A stretch of DNA of 64,000 nucleotides from Nostoc sp. UHCC 0702 (GTDB lineage Bacteria > Cyanobacteriota > Cyanobacteriia > Cyanobacteriales > Nostocaceae), in contig CP071065.1 of NCBI GenBank assembly GCA_017164015.1, positions 8,399,501 through 8,463,500 of the forward strand, given 5' to 3'. Below are positions 1 through 9,387 of the stretch, piece after piece; position 1 is the first letter of the stretch; each line of letters opens with the position of its first letter. The position numbers and the translations under genes were made by a program. The notes under the pieces are model-generated. The model ran no database searches and had not been told where the DNA came from. It saw only the letters and a list, made by a program, of their open reading frames with translations.

Positions 1-183
1 CTATATGAATTACGTATGACCAAGAGTGAACATAATCCCCGGTTTATCTTAACGGCTGCTACTCCTCAGCGGTTTGTGGTGCTGCACGCCTTTATGAAAA
101 AATACGACGACGCTATCAAAGACAGAGACAAAGAACCTGCAAGAGTGAGATTGCGGGAATTGCAGCAGAGGGAACAATCATGA
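1..183 (+). CDS. HigB/RelE-like toxin (Gp49 family), C-terminal part
   Basis: The frame is open from the window edge and encodes the last 60 residues of a protein. The pattern LYELRM, then RFILTAA, then VVLHAFMKK is typical of the C-terminal half of phage-derived Gp49-like/HigB toxins, which are RelE-fold ribosome-dependent mRNA interferases. The stop codon (181-183) overlaps the ATG of the next gene (180-182), the usual coupling of a toxin-antitoxin pair with the toxin first. The N-terminus lies outside the window, so completeness cannot be judged. Family assignment is from motif pattern and context only. Confidence 0.75.
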   Translation, partial: LYELRMTKSEHNPRFILTAATPQRFVVLHAFMKKYDDAIKDRDKEPARVRLRELQQREQS

Positions 184-893
184 AAAAGCCTAATTTTCAA
201 GCTTGGTTACAGCAGCAGGTAAGCGACGATCCTGAAGTGATTTTGGCGGGGAAGCTAGAGTATTTACGCCTTTACCTTACCGATGCTATGCGGGAAATAC
301 GTAAAAAATCCGGATTGACTCAGGCACAGCTAGCGGAAAAACTCGGAGTACAGCAAGCGGCGGTGTCTAAGTTGGAGTCGGCGTTAAAAGAACATGAATT
401 GGAATCGGTGTTGCACTATTTACATACCTTGGGTGCAGATTTGTTGGTAGCCGTCAAACAAGGAGATGACTTATATCAAGCCAGCGATAACGATGGTGCA
501 TTCCTAGTTGATGTACCTGCTGTAGTTGCACAAAAGGCTTTGGCTGCAAAAATGAGCGTGCGTGAATATGTTCTTGCAGCCATTGAGAAGTTTTCTAGCC
601 AGGATGATGGACTGAGAACAGCTTTGGTAAGGTTGCTGGAAAGCGATGATGTGGTAGCGGTGAAAGTGAGGGCGCGTTTAGGTTCGAGGACAATTGAAGA
701 AATCGCTGTAGAGTTAGAAAAATGTCTGAGTCTTTCGGAAGAAGAAGACCGAATTTTTGCCGTGAAAAATGTGTTAGCGGGTAGTGCATCAGTTGGAGAA
801 AATACTCGTGGAACTAGTGATGATGTTGATGAAATTGAGTTATTGTATTTAGCAGAGGAATTACTGGATAAATTGATAGAAATTTCTGAATAA
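180..893 (+). CDS. HigA-like XRE-family antitoxin with long C-terminal extension
   Basis: A protein of 237 residues with a Cro/CI-type helix-turn-helix at about residues 38-90 (LTQAQLAEKLGVQQAAVSKLE). It probably neutralises the toxin encoded just upstream and represses their shared promoter, as HigA antitoxins do. The ATG overlaps the toxin stop, so translation is likely coupled. Ordinary HigA proteins are about 100 residues; here some 140 extra residues follow the HTH, acidic and without a domain I recognise, although residues around 105-140 (VPAVVAQKALAAKMSVREYV) look like a small dimerising segment. The large CHAT protein starts 67 bases downstream on the same strand. Confidence 0.75.
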   Translation: MKKPNFQAWLQQQVSDDPEVILAGKLEYLRLYLTDAMREIRKKSGLTQAQLAEKLGVQQAAVSKLESALKEHELESVLHYLHTLGADLLVAVKQGDDLYQASDNDGAFLVDVPAVVAQKALAAKMSVREYVLAAIEKFSSQDDGLRTALVRLLESDDVVAVKVRARLGSRTIEEIAVELEKCLSLSEEEDRIFAVKNVLAGSASVGENTRGTSDDVDEIELLYLAEELLDKLIEISE

Positions 894-960
894 TTTTTGA
901 TAATTTTAATTTCAGAAATGACAAAGTATATTTAAATAACTAGCTACTATCAAATTAGTC

Positions 961-3720
961 ATGAAAGAAGAATTAATAAGTTTTTTGATGCAAATAGTGC
1001 TTAAAGTATCAGAAAGTGATAGCGATATAAATATAATTTATCCCTTCCTAGAAGATAATCTAGATAAACTAAATTCTAATTTTGCTCAATCGTTGCGTCA
1101 TTGGGCTACAAATTACTTTGCTGGAGAAAGCCCAGATCAAACTCAAGCAGTAGCAGGAATTATTGGTAATTTTGGTGTTTTAATTGCAGAGTTTCCACAT
1201 GGAAACATAGCTGATAATTTAGATATTGCAATCGCTTGTTTTGAGGTTATTGAAGTCATTTTTAATTGTGATAACTTTCCTAAATATTGGGCTACATCTA
1301 AATGGAATTTAGGAAACGCCTATGGAAACCGCATCTATGGTGATTCGGTAGAGAATCTGGAAAAAGCATTATTAGCTTATGATGATGCTTTAAAAATTTA
1401 TACTTACGAAGAATTTACTCTAGAGTGGGCAGAAATTCAAAATAATTGTGTTTCTTTTTACGTAAAAAAAGCTAGAACTACAAAAACTAAAGTTAATTAT
1501 TCTAAAATTTTAGAAAATATAGTAAAGAGTTGTAATTTAGCATCAGATATATTCAGACAAAATAAATTAATTGAAAAATGGGCTATTGTTAAAAATGCTC
1601 TTGCATCTGCTTATTGCGATCTACCGAATGATAATTATTCAGAGAAATGGGAATTAGCAATAAGTATTTATAATGAAGTTTTAGAAGTAATCAATAAAAA
1701 TACATTTTTTAAAGAATGGGCAAATACTCAAATGAATCTGGGTATTGCATATGATAAAAGAGTTCATGGAGATCCACAAAAAAATTTGCAATTGGCAGTT
1801 AAAGCTTGCCATGAGTCTTTAAAATTCTATACCCGTGAAAATTATCCATTTGCATATGCTACACTTCAGAATAACTTAGGTAATGCTTACCGTGACCAAG
1901 GTTTAACTAATCAAGCAATAGCTTGTTATAGATTAGATTTAGAAATTCATACGCCTGAAATCTATCCCGCTAATGCAATTATATCTGGTCGCAATTTTGG
2001 AAATACAGCTTTGAAAGCAGGACTTTGGCAAGAAGCTATTGAAGGTTATAGTATTGCTATTAATGCTGTTGAACAAAGTCGCAGTTGGCTCAAGTCTGAA
2101 TATCGTCGCCAAGAAATATTAGAAAAATCCATTGACATATATAAAAATATTGTGCAAGCTTGCATCAACGCGGGACAAATAGACAAAGCTTTTGAATACG
2201 CCGAGCGATCGCGCTCCAAACGTCTGGTAGACTTAATGGCAAGCTACAACCTCTCTCAAGGCGAAGAAATACCCCCGAAAGTTCAAGATTTATTGCAGCA
2301 GTATGAAGAACTGCAACAGCAAATTGACCAAGAACGCCAACGCCATCAATCTCAAAATAACCGTAGTGAAACACGCGCTGCATTCCAAGCTTATAATGAA
2401 GCGATCGCAAATTTAGAAACCCAAAAACAACAAGTTTGGGAAAATCTCAGACGCGAAGATCCCGTATTAGCTGGCGAAATTCAAGTTAACCCCCTCAGTT
2501 TGTCAGAAATTCAAAAGCTAATTGACCAGCCTAATACAGCTATCCTCAGTTTCTACACTACCAACAGCGACACCCATATTTTTGTTGTGCAGCAAAAGCA
2601 AATTACTCTCCACACCTGCACAGGACAAGGTTTAGAAACGTCGCAAGGCTGGATTAATCAGAATTGGTTATTGGCTTATATGAATGATACCCAAAAATGG
2701 CAAACTCAAATTAACAGTAATCTCTGCGAATTAGCTAAACGCCTACAAATATCTGAACTGATATCCCAACATCTTCAAGGAATAGAAGAATTAATTTTAG
2801 TACCTCACTTATTACTGCATCAGATTCCCTTTGCTGCTTTACCTACAGGTGAATATCAGGAATATTTAGCAGATAAATTTTTAATTCGTTATACCCCAAG
2901 CTGCCAAATTTTAGAATTTTGTCATCAACGTGACGCTGTAGAAAAATTTAATGCAACATCTCCAAAATATGGCACTGTGGAAGATGCCGAAGATAACCTT
3001 CCTTGTGCCAGATTTGAAGGCGAACAAATCGCCAAAATGAACAACATTTCACTAGAAAATAGATTAATCGGTAGCAGTCAAGCCACCTATAAAAACTATC
3101 GACAGTTAGCACAACAAGTTAATGTACTTCATTCCTCTCATCATGCCCAATCTCGCCTCGATAATCCTTTAGAATCACAGTTAAAATTAGCTGATGGCTG
3201 TATCACTTTGGGGCAATTAATGACACCAGGCTGGCGTTTACCTCAACTTGTAGAAGTGTTTCTGTCTTGCTGCGAAACTAATTTGGGTACTCCTTCTTTA
3301 ACTGATGATATTCTCACCCTTTCTACAGGCTTTTTGTGTGCGGGTGCAAGAAGCGTTCTTAGTAGCCTTTGGTCAGTGGATGATTTAGCTACAGCAGTAT
3401 TTTCTATATTTTATTATCAACACCGACAACAAGGTAAAAGCCGTCCTGAAGCGCTACAGCAAGCCCAAATTCAGCTACGAGAACTTACAAAAGTAGATTT
3501 AAATCAGATATTTCAAGAAGTAGAAGCAAAGGAAAAAGAACTAATAAAAAGTAGAAAAAAATATTCCCCAGGTTCCCCAGAACATGAAAAATGGAAGCAT
3601 GAATATAATTTTTATGCCAAATTGAACAGACGGATTAAAGAAATCGAAAACTCTACTCAACAATTTCCCTTTTCACATCCTCGCTATTGGGCTGCTTTCA
3701 TTTGCCAAGGTTTACGATAA
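961..3720 (+). CDS. TPR-CHAT caspase-like protease domain protein
   Basis: A 919-residue cytoplasmic protein. About residues 80-480 are degenerate tetratricopeptide repeats (for example WNLGNAYGNRI, MNLGIAYDKRV, NNLGNAYRDQG), followed by a coiled coil near 450-510. The last third is a CHAT domain, a caspase-related cysteine protease fold: the histidine motif is LHSSHHA (His728) and the cysteine motif LSCCETN (Cys771), after which comes the usual GARSVLSSLW segment. A charged insert (about 840-895) precedes the terminal RYWAAFICQG. TPR-CHAT proteins are regulated proteases; some cleave partner proteins in type III CRISPR and other defence settings. Its position right after a toxin-antitoxin pair suggests a defence role, but this is inference. 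The 5' two thirds are much more AT-rich than the CHAT part. Confidence 0.85.
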   Translation: MKEELISFLMQIVLKVSESDSDINIIYPFLEDNLDKLNSNFAQSLRHWATNYFAGESPDQTQAVAGIIGNFGVLIAEFPHGNIADNLDIAIACFEVIEVIFNCDNFPKYWATSKWNLGNAYGNRIYGDSVENLEKALLAYDDALKIYTYEEFTLEWAEIQNNCVSFYVKKARTTKTKVNYSKILENIVKSCNLASDIFRQNKLIEKWAIVKNALASAYCDLPNDNYSEKWELAISIYNEVLEVINKNTFFKEWANTQMNLGIAYDKRVHGDPQKNLQLAVKACHESLKFYTRENYPFAYATLQNNLGNAYRDQGLTNQAIACYRLDLEIHTPEIYPANAIISGRNFGNTALKAGLWQEAIEGYSIAINAVEQSRSWLKSEYRRQEILEKSIDIYKNIVQACINAGQIDKAFEYAERSRSKRLVDLMASYNLSQGEEIPPKVQDLLQQYEELQQQIDQERQRHQSQNNRSETRAAFQAYNEAIANLETQKQQVWENLRREDPVLAGEIQVNPLSLSEIQKLIDQPNTAILSFYTTNSDTHIFVVQQKQITLHTCTGQGLETSQGWINQNWLLAYMNDTQKWQTQINSNLCELAKRLQISELISQHLQGIEELILVPHLLLHQIPFAALPTGEYQEYLADKFLIRYTPSCQILEFCHQRDAVEKFNATSPKYGTVEDAEDNLPCARFEGEQIAKMNNISLENRLIGSSQATYKNYRQLAQQVNVLHSSHHAQSRLDNPLESQLKLADGCITLGQLMTPGWRLPQLVEVFLSCCETNLGTPSLTDDILTLSTGFLCAGARSVLSSLWSVDDLATAVFSIFYYQHRQQGKSRPEALQQAQIQLRELTKVDLNQIFQEVEAKEKELIKSRKKYSPGSPEHEKWKHEYNFYAKLNRRIKEIENSTQQFPFSHPRYWAAFICQGLR

Positions 3721-3989
3721 TGAAAATGATGGTAGAATCACATAATTTCATATGAGTTCGATAGCTTTTGATTCACTAATATCTTGCACCAGTTGTAAAA
3801 TCCGCCTAGTGATTTTCGGTGCGTTAGGACTAAAGCCCTCTTCTTAGCGTCTTTGCGCCTCTGCGTGAGGCAAAAAAATATTTATGGAAGAAGCCTAATA
3901 TTACAGCAAGTCTTTCACCTGCTAAAAACATAAAATTTTGGGTGATGCGATCGCACCACCCAACATAAACTTTTAATGGCTAAAGATAA
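3721..3989. other. Intergenic region with a dispersed cyanobacterial repeat
   Basis: Near 3842-3873 lies the motif cttagcgtctttgcgcctc followed by tgcgtgaggc, a short dispersed repeat I recognise from Nostocales genomes. No gene is seen. Confidence 0.5.
3938..3963 (-). terminator. Hairpin built on a HIP1 site, terminator of the glyoxalase-like gene
   Basis: The arms ttgggtg.tgcga and tcgca.cacccaa pair with a single internal mismatch around a gcgatcgc core. Read on the minus strand it lies 27 bases after the stop at 3990 and is followed by a T-rich stretch (aaaattttatgtttttag), as expected of an intrinsic terminator. Confidence 0.6.
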
Positions 3990-4586
3990 CTAATTCGCGA
4001 CTTCAGCTACTTCAATCACGCGCCCTTCATAGTCTTTAACCAAGAAATTTAGGGGCTTTTCAGTGCGAATCTTGAACTTTAAACCACGCAATTCTACTCG
4101 CATTAAAATCAAGTCCAGGCAATCGCGGTCAAAACAAACGTGACGTTGCTGATTTTTACTACCTAAACTTGCCCCCGTAATCACGTGTAGCTGGGTGTTT
4201 TTCTTCAGCTGATACCACAGTCCCTCATTACCGCTATTCATTACCTTGTTAGACCAGCTGGGACTGGCGGACATATACAGCGGATCAACACTAGCTGCGC
4301 CTAGGGTTTGTTCGTAGTTGTAGTAGTAGTGCAAAGGCACTTCAGCTACCGGCAAATCTAGCAACCCTTCATATAACTGTCGGGCAATCTCCAAATCAGA
4401 CACCATCACGGTATGCACTTTTGGCGCACTTGTGAGGAACATCCACATAGCACCGGCGTATGCTGCCAAGAGCAACACCATAATGCCTTGGGTGGAAAAC
4501 AGGCTATCCAAGGGCAGGGAAGGCAAAAATGACCCTAAAGTCAAGGGAGGGAGCAGGAAAGGCATCACACTAGCTGCTATAAGCAT
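3990..4586 (-). CDS. Membrane-anchored glyoxalase-like (VOC fold) protein
   Basis: A 198-residue protein when started at the ATG at 4586; a TTG two codons upstream is also possible. The N-terminus has two hydrophobic segments (about residues 1-15 and 33-52). The rest looks like one vicinal-oxygen-chelate module: a beta strand with HTVMVSDLEIARQLYEGLL followed by LPVAEVPLHYYY, then HVCFDRDCLDLILMRVELRG near the end. VOC proteins include glyoxalases and dioxygenases, but the reaction here cannot be read from the sequence, and the metal ligands are not clear. Similar proteins are conserved in cyanobacteria. It is divergent from the next gene, with a 200-base region between them. Confidence 0.65.
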   Translation of the reverse strand: MLIAASVMPFLLPPLTLGSFLPSLPLDSLFSTQGIMVLLLAAYAGAMWMFLTSAPKVHTVMVSDLEIARQLYEGLLDLPVAEVPLHYYYNYEQTLGAASVDPLYMSASPSWSNKVMNSGNEGLWYQLKKNTQLHVITGASLGSKNQQRHVCFDRDCLDLILMRVELRGLKFKIRTEKPLNFLVKDYEGRVIEVAEVAN

Positions 4587-4786
4587 GAACAAATTAAAGA
4601 TTGTATAAGAGTGCCGCTTTTATTATTGTCGATACAGACTGAAAGTTAAGTCCTTGTTTCTAGTTTACCAATACTAAAGTGGTCTGAATCTTAACAAAAA
4701 ACAGACTTATTGTAAAAATATGATGTTGCTAACTATAAAACTCCTGTTACCAATATTATTCTAACAACTATCAAAAGCCTTGCCCT

Positions 4787-5416
4787 ATGCAAATTCCTCA
4801 TTTTTCCGAAGCTAATCATCCGTTAGTTAAGTCGCTGTTTCATCACAGTGACCAAGAACTGTTAAGTTTGTTTCAGAGCCATCCAGAGCATGGAAAGTAC
4901 TTTACGGTCATTTTTTGCCGCTACAGCCCTATAGTCTACACCTTGATTCAGCATTCGGCGCGATCGCCTGTGCAGGCAGATTATCTGTTTGCCCTCACCT
5001 GGCGACATATCTATTACGAACTTGGCGGACTCAATTTAAACAATCCTCCACCAGGCCAGGAAGCCTTAACCCTACAAAATTGGCTGATCAACATTACAGC
5101 TTTCTGTATCAACGAAATTAAGCTACCCCCAACAGAAGCAATTCATTATTCTCTACAAGCAACTTCACCACCACTATGGTGCTATGTAGAGCAAGCATTA
5201 GATCAACTACCACCAATTTTACGATTGATAATTTTGATGGCTCAGACTTTCCACTGGAGCGAAACTCGAATTGCAGCCTATTTGCAAGCTGAAGGCGAAA
5301 AGATTTCGCCTAGTGAAGTAGCAAATTTTCTCCAAGAAGGCTATCGTATGCTAGAGGACAAATTACCTGCGGATATGCGTGCTATCTACTTAGGAGAAGA
5401 TTCAACCTCATCTTAG
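4787..5416 (+). CDS. Sigma-70-family-like protein (ECF-like, cyanobacterial)
   Basis: A 209-residue soluble protein. The N-terminal half (about residues 20-110) resembles sigma region 2 (HGKYFTVIFCRYSPIVYTLI), and the C-terminal half (about 125-200) resembles a region 4 helix-turn-helix (LDQLPPILRLIILMAQTFHW ... ETRIAAYL). Proteins of this kind are annotated in cyanobacteria as sigma-70-family or ECF-like factors. The region 4 match is weak, so DNA binding is unproven. It stands 98 bases before a TPR gene on the same strand and may be co-transcribed. No anti-sigma gene is next to it. Confidence 0.6.
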   Translation: MQIPHFSEANHPLVKSLFHHSDQELLSLFQSHPEHGKYFTVIFCRYSPIVYTLIQHSARSPVQADYLFALTWRHIYYELGGLNLNNPPPGQEALTLQNWLINITAFCINEIKLPPTEAIHYSLQATSPPLWCYVEQALDQLPPILRLIILMAQTFHWSETRIAAYLQAEGEKISPSEVANFLQEGYRMLEDKLPADMRAIYLGEDSTSS

Positions 5417-5514
5417 CTTCAGTATATACGCGTATGTTACTAATCTCATTTCGGGAAAATAAAACTTTCTCTTAAACCTTTTACTTAAAGCCGGAATTTC
5501 ACGGGTTAAGTTTT

Positions 5515-6624
5515 ATGAAACAACAGTATTTTTTCTTAAAGCATAGGATTTTGCACTTCACCCCAACACTTGGCACTGATGGGTTACAGATTTGGGATCG
5601 CGTCCGTCCATTGCACTGGCTGACTTTTTACTTTTTAGTTTTTAGTTTTGTGCTGAATCCCATAGCAGCAGGTGCTGCTGATATTACCCAACAACTTCAT
5701 CGCCCTGCTAGTAATTCCAGCTGGCGACAATCCAGAGATTGGGCAGACAGCTTGTTACGTGTTGGTGAACAGCAGTATGCTTCAGGCTATTCTGATAAAA
5801 CAATTGAGTCTTGCTTGCAGGCATTAAACATATATCGCTCCCTAGGCGATATCAAAGCGCAAGGTCTAGGTTATGATCTGTTGGCAAACGCTTATATCCA
5901 GGAAGGGCGTTTCAAAGAAGGAGAAGATGCATTACGGCGACGGTTAGCGATCGCTCGTGATACAAAAGACTTTCAAGCTCAAATTTTTGCGCTTAATAAC
6001 ATCGCTAGTTTACTACTACAAGCCGGAGAACCAGTGCCCGCTGGCAAAAGCATTCAGGAAGCACTGACAATTGCTCATAATGTCAAAAATATTGAAGGTG
6101 AAGGATTGTCTCTAAGTAATTTGGGATTGGTGACAGCCAGACTGGGAGATTACAACAAAGCAATTAAACTTTATGAAACTGCTTTAACCTTCCGTCGTCA
6201 GACTGGTGATAGCTTCGGTGAAGCAAATACCCTCAATAACTTGGGCGACGCTTATCTAGCAGCCGGCAATTATCAAGATACAATTGGCACTTATGGGGCA
6301 GCAATGCGGATTGCCAAAATCAACAGCGATCGCATTAACCAATTACGAGCAATTGATGGTTTAGTCACAGCCCACACAGCCGTAGGACGTTACGAACGTG
6401 CTTTTGATTTACTAGCGCAGCGTTTAACACTTGCTAACCAATCACAAAATCTTCGAGAAGAATTGAAATCTTTTGAATCTTATGCAAAGTTATACGAACA
6501 GTTAGGTAATTACCCAACTGCCCGTAATTTTTATGAAAGAGCGATTATTTTGGCACGTACATTGGAAGATAGCAAACAGGAAGTACGATTGATTGATAGA
6601 TTGACTCAAATGTTGAAGCGGTAA
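5515..6624 (+). CDS. Exported or membrane-anchored TPR protein
   Basis: A 369-residue protein. A hydrophobic segment at about 33-54 (LTFYFLVFSFVLNPIAAGAA) behind a basic N-terminus could be a signal anchor or a late signal peptide ending in AAGAA. From about residue 75 to the end there are at least six tetratricopeptide repeats (QALNIYRSLGD, LANAYIQEGRF, NNLGDAYLAAGNY, ERAIILARTL). TPR arrays mediate protein contacts; no enzymatic domain is seen. The gene lies close downstream of the sigma-like gene and is followed by heptamer repeats. Its partner is unknown. Confidence 0.8.
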   Translation: MKQQYFFLKHRILHFTPTLGTDGLQIWDRVRPLHWLTFYFLVFSFVLNPIAAGAADITQQLHRPASNSSWRQSRDWADSLLRVGEQQYASGYSDKTIESCLQALNIYRSLGDIKAQGLGYDLLANAYIQEGRFKEGEDALRRRLAIARDTKDFQAQIFALNNIASLLLQAGEPVPAGKSIQEALTIAHNVKNIEGEGLSLSNLGLVTARLGDYNKAIKLYETALTFRRQTGDSFGEANTLNNLGDAYLAAGNYQDTIGTYGAAMRIAKINSDRINQLRAIDGLVTAHTAVGRYERAFDLLAQRLTLANQSQNLREELKSFESYAKLYEQLGNYPTARNFYERAIILARTLEDSKQEVRLIDRLTQMLKR

Positions 6625-6707
6625 ATGAGTCATTTGATAACTGATGACTGATGACTGTTGATTAATCAAAGTAAAATGAGTCAAAAGTCAACAGTTTATG
6701 GTTTGAT

Positions 6708-6747
6708 AACTGTTGACTATTGACTATTGACTATTGACTATTGACTA
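6708..6747. repeat. Tandem heptamer array (ttgacta)n
   Basis: At least five consecutive copies of ttgacta lie immediately before the 3' end of the minus-strand gene. This is a short tandemly repeated repetitive sequence of the type common in filamentous cyanobacteria. Confidence 0.85.
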
Positions 6748-7581
6748 ATTTAAGTAAACTGAACCGTTGGGTTCAATTCTGATTGCGCGTCTATCTGTCC
6801 TGATATCAGTAGCTTCTTGGAATGTGACTTCTAACACTCCTGGCTCTGAAGAAGCCTGTGGAGTTACCAACAGTAAGCCGCCATCTTCGCGTTGGAATGT
6901 GACTGTTACTGGTGCGCTTAAATTTTGTAGCGTCACATCTGATTTGCCTTGTAGCGATCGCGGTGCTGTATCACCAATGACTTCGTAAGTGACATTAGCC
7001 CCAGTGTCATTTCTTAACCTGATATTAACTTTACCATTTGCAAAGGCGATCGTAGTGCTAGCAGCTTGACGTGATGGCAACACCGATGGTTGAGTCGGTT
7101 GAGTCGGAGAAACCGATGGACTAACAGGGGTTACTTGACTGGAATTTGACCCTAATGCCTGCTGTTGTTGGGTAATAGAATTGGACGGACATCCTTGAGG
7201 CACTATATTTCTACTATTAAAAGGTTCTTCGTAGTAAATCTTAGGGCAAGGATTCAGTCCGGGAGTGGCTGACTGGGCCGCTTCGCCGCCAACACCCAAC
7301 TGTGTCTGAGATGGTGATGGGGTAGCAGCAGTTGAATTCATGGGAAGCAACCCTTGAGCTGCTAGTCTTTGAGTGAGAGCATTCGGAGGACAACCTTGTG
7401 GCACTACAACTTGATTATTGTGTGGTTCTTCGTAGAAAATGCTAGGGCAAGGGTTAACTTTGGGAGTAGATTGTTGTGCTTGTGCTGCTCTAGGAATTAC
7501 TGGCACACTCAACAATAATCCCCCACAAATAACACCAAGTATTTTAGCATATTTGCCAAGATTTTGTGAATTCATATTCAT
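6745..7581 (-). CDS. Secreted protein with two Cys-Pro repeats
   Basis: A 278-residue protein. A signal peptide (about residues 1-35, ending AAQAQ) precedes two copies of a roughly 30-residue motif at about 42-70 and 110-137: NPCP.I.YEEP...., then VPQGCP.N. Each copy has two cysteines, suggesting an internal disulfide in the periplasm or outside the cell. A Ser/Pro/Gln-rich linker separates the repeats from a beta-rich C-terminal domain (about 170-278). A good ribosome-binding site (aggag) stands 6 bases before the ATG. The 3' end runs directly into the heptamer array. I do not recognise a named family or function. Confidence 0.75.
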   Translation of the reverse strand: MNMNSQNLGKYAKILGVICGGLLLSVPVIPRAAQAQQSTPKVNPCPSIFYEEPHNNQVVVPQGCPPNALTQRLAAQGLLPMNSTAATPSPSQTQLGVGGEAAQSATPGLNPCPKIYYEEPFNSRNIVPQGCPSNSITQQQQALGSNSSQVTPVSPSVSPTQPTQPSVLPSRQAASTTIAFANGKVNIRLRNDTGANVTYEVIGDTAPRSLQGKSDVTLQNLSAPVTVTFQREDGGLLLVTPQASSEPGVLEVTFQEATDIRTDRRAIRIEPNGSVYLN

Positions 7582-7824
7582 AATTAACTCCTGTGAAATG
7601 TTGATTTTTCTTGGGTGTAAAAATCTGGCGTTGATGAATACAATTAATTAAATTGAAACTTCAATAGTTGATATCACTGGCTTTTGCCAGTCAATTTTGA
7701 AAGTAGCAATATTCCATTACCACCAGTTAAATTGATGATTCAATTTTGTCAGCTTTGTTATATAAGTTAATATGTAAACTTCTAACTCTTCATCTGTCAG
7801 AGGAAACAAATGCTGAGTGTAAAT

Positions 7825-9240
7825 TTAATACTCAAGACTTATTGGTAAAGTGACAATAAAGGTAGTTCCTTTGCCTAGAGTGCTTTCAACTTGAATCTGC
7901 CCTTGGTGATGTTCGACAATAGCTTGAGCGATCGCTAGTCCTAATCCTGAACCTGTAGTACTGTCTTTTGGTGTATTCCCAGTAGTATGGCTACGCGCCG
8001 GATCTACTCGATAAAAGCGGTCAAACAAGCGTGGGAGTGCCTCTGGTGGAATGCCAACCCCGGTATCACTCACCTTAATTTGCAACTGTGGAACACTGTA
8101 ACGAATTCTAGAAACGCGATTGTTTGCTTCTAGATGTGCCAATTCCACATTCACGCGTCCGCCTGGTGGAGTGTATTGTAAAGCGTTGCTAATCAAATTT
8201 GTGAACAACCGCACCAGTTCATCCCATTTACCCAAAAGCGTGAACCAATTTTCTAGCAATTCCGGGCTAATTTCTGAGGCGGGAGGATCAACTAAATTTA
8301 AAGTCAGAATAATTTCTTTTTCAGTAGCTAATAGTTGTTGTTCTTCCACAACTTCCATTAATAAAGCATCTAGGGGACAAGGTGAAAAAACATCTTTGCT
8401 AATACCACTGTCCTGTCGTGCTAAGAAGAGTAAATCATTGACTAACTTACCCAAACGCTGGGTTAAACGTTCCACCACCTTTAATTGTTGTCGATAATTC
8501 AAAGAAGCAGTAGTTTCTGTCTCTCGCCACTCTAAATCAGCAAGGGCGACTTGCACATTAGTTTGAATTAACGTAATAGGACTTCTAAGTTCATGGGAAG
8601 CATCAGCCGTAAATTGTTTGAGGCGTTGGTAAGATTCTCCCACCGGTTCCATTGCTTTACCTGAAAGAAACCAACCACTTGCAGCCACAGAAAGCACCAG
8701 CAACCAAATACCTAGCGCTAAATCAAACATAAACTGGCGGCTGGGTTTGGTGACTTCAAACCAGGGATGGCTAACACGCAAATATCCCAACACCTGGCGT
8801 CCCATTTGTACCCGTTGTGTGATTTGTCGCAATAACAGCCCTGAGTCGCCCCAAGTCCCCTTTTCTCCCTTAATTACGCGCACAGTTTCACCAGTGCGGT
8901 TAGCATGAATGGGAATATTTAGAGGTTCGGATAGAGTTGACCAAAGTAATTCACCAGTTGGGCTAAACCATTCTAGGTCAATGTGGTCATCTTCTACAGT
9001 ATTGGCATTACTGCGAAAACTAACTTCTACGTTAATGCGGAATTGGTCAACATCGTTGTTAACTGGCTCAATTACAAGCGATCGCTCGACTATTTCCACC
9101 ACATGATTGAGGGTATCATCAATTCGCTCAATCAACGTACTGCGGACGTATAAGTATACACCACTAGCAAATACCAGGAGTAATACAGCAGTGACAGCTG
9201 TGTACCAAATAGCAAGACGGCGACGAGTAGCTTGAAACAT
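7825..9240 (-). CDS. Two-component sensor histidine kinase
   Basis: A 471-residue inner-membrane kinase. There are two transmembrane segments (about 13-32 and 174-194) enclosing a periplasmic sensor domain of about 140 residues. The HisKA dimerisation domain carries the phospho-acceptor His216 in DASHELRSP. The ATPase domain has the N box (NALQYTP), the G1 box (DTGVGIP) and the G2 box (GSGLGLAI). It resembles the RppB/NrsS-type cyanobacterial kinases, so a metal or redox signal is possible, but I cannot fix the ligand. No response regulator gene is adjacent, which is unusual for this class. Confidence 0.9.
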   Translation of the reverse strand: MFQATRRRLAIWYTAVTAVLLLVFASGVYLYVRSTLIERIDDTLNHVVEIVERSLVIEPVNNDVDQFRINVEVSFRSNANTVEDDHIDLEWFSPTGELLWSTLSEPLNIPIHANRTGETVRVIKGEKGTWGDSGLLLRQITQRVQMGRQVLGYLRVSHPWFEVTKPSRQFMFDLALGIWLLVLSVAASGWFLSGKAMEPVGESYQRLKQFTADASHELRSPITLIQTNVQVALADLEWRETETTASLNYRQQLKVVERLTQRLGKLVNDLLFLARQDSGISKDVFSPCPLDALLMEVVEEQQLLATEKEIILTLNLVDPPASEISPELLENWFTLLGKWDELVRLFTNLISNALQYTPPGGRVNVELAHLEANNRVSRIRYSVPQLQIKVSDTGVGIPPEALPRLFDRFYRVDPARSHTTGNTPKDSTTGSGLGLAIAQAIVEHHQGQIQVESTLGKGTTFIVTLPISLEY

Positions 9241-9387
9241 ATTTCAATTTTAAGTAGGTCAACCCAATTAAACGTGAAATGCCATTACAAGCGCAACGCA
9301 GTCAAGCGAAGTAATCACAAAGACTTTATTTTACGTTTATTAAAATTGACCCATTTAACTACAAATATACTAATTGAAAATCATTTA

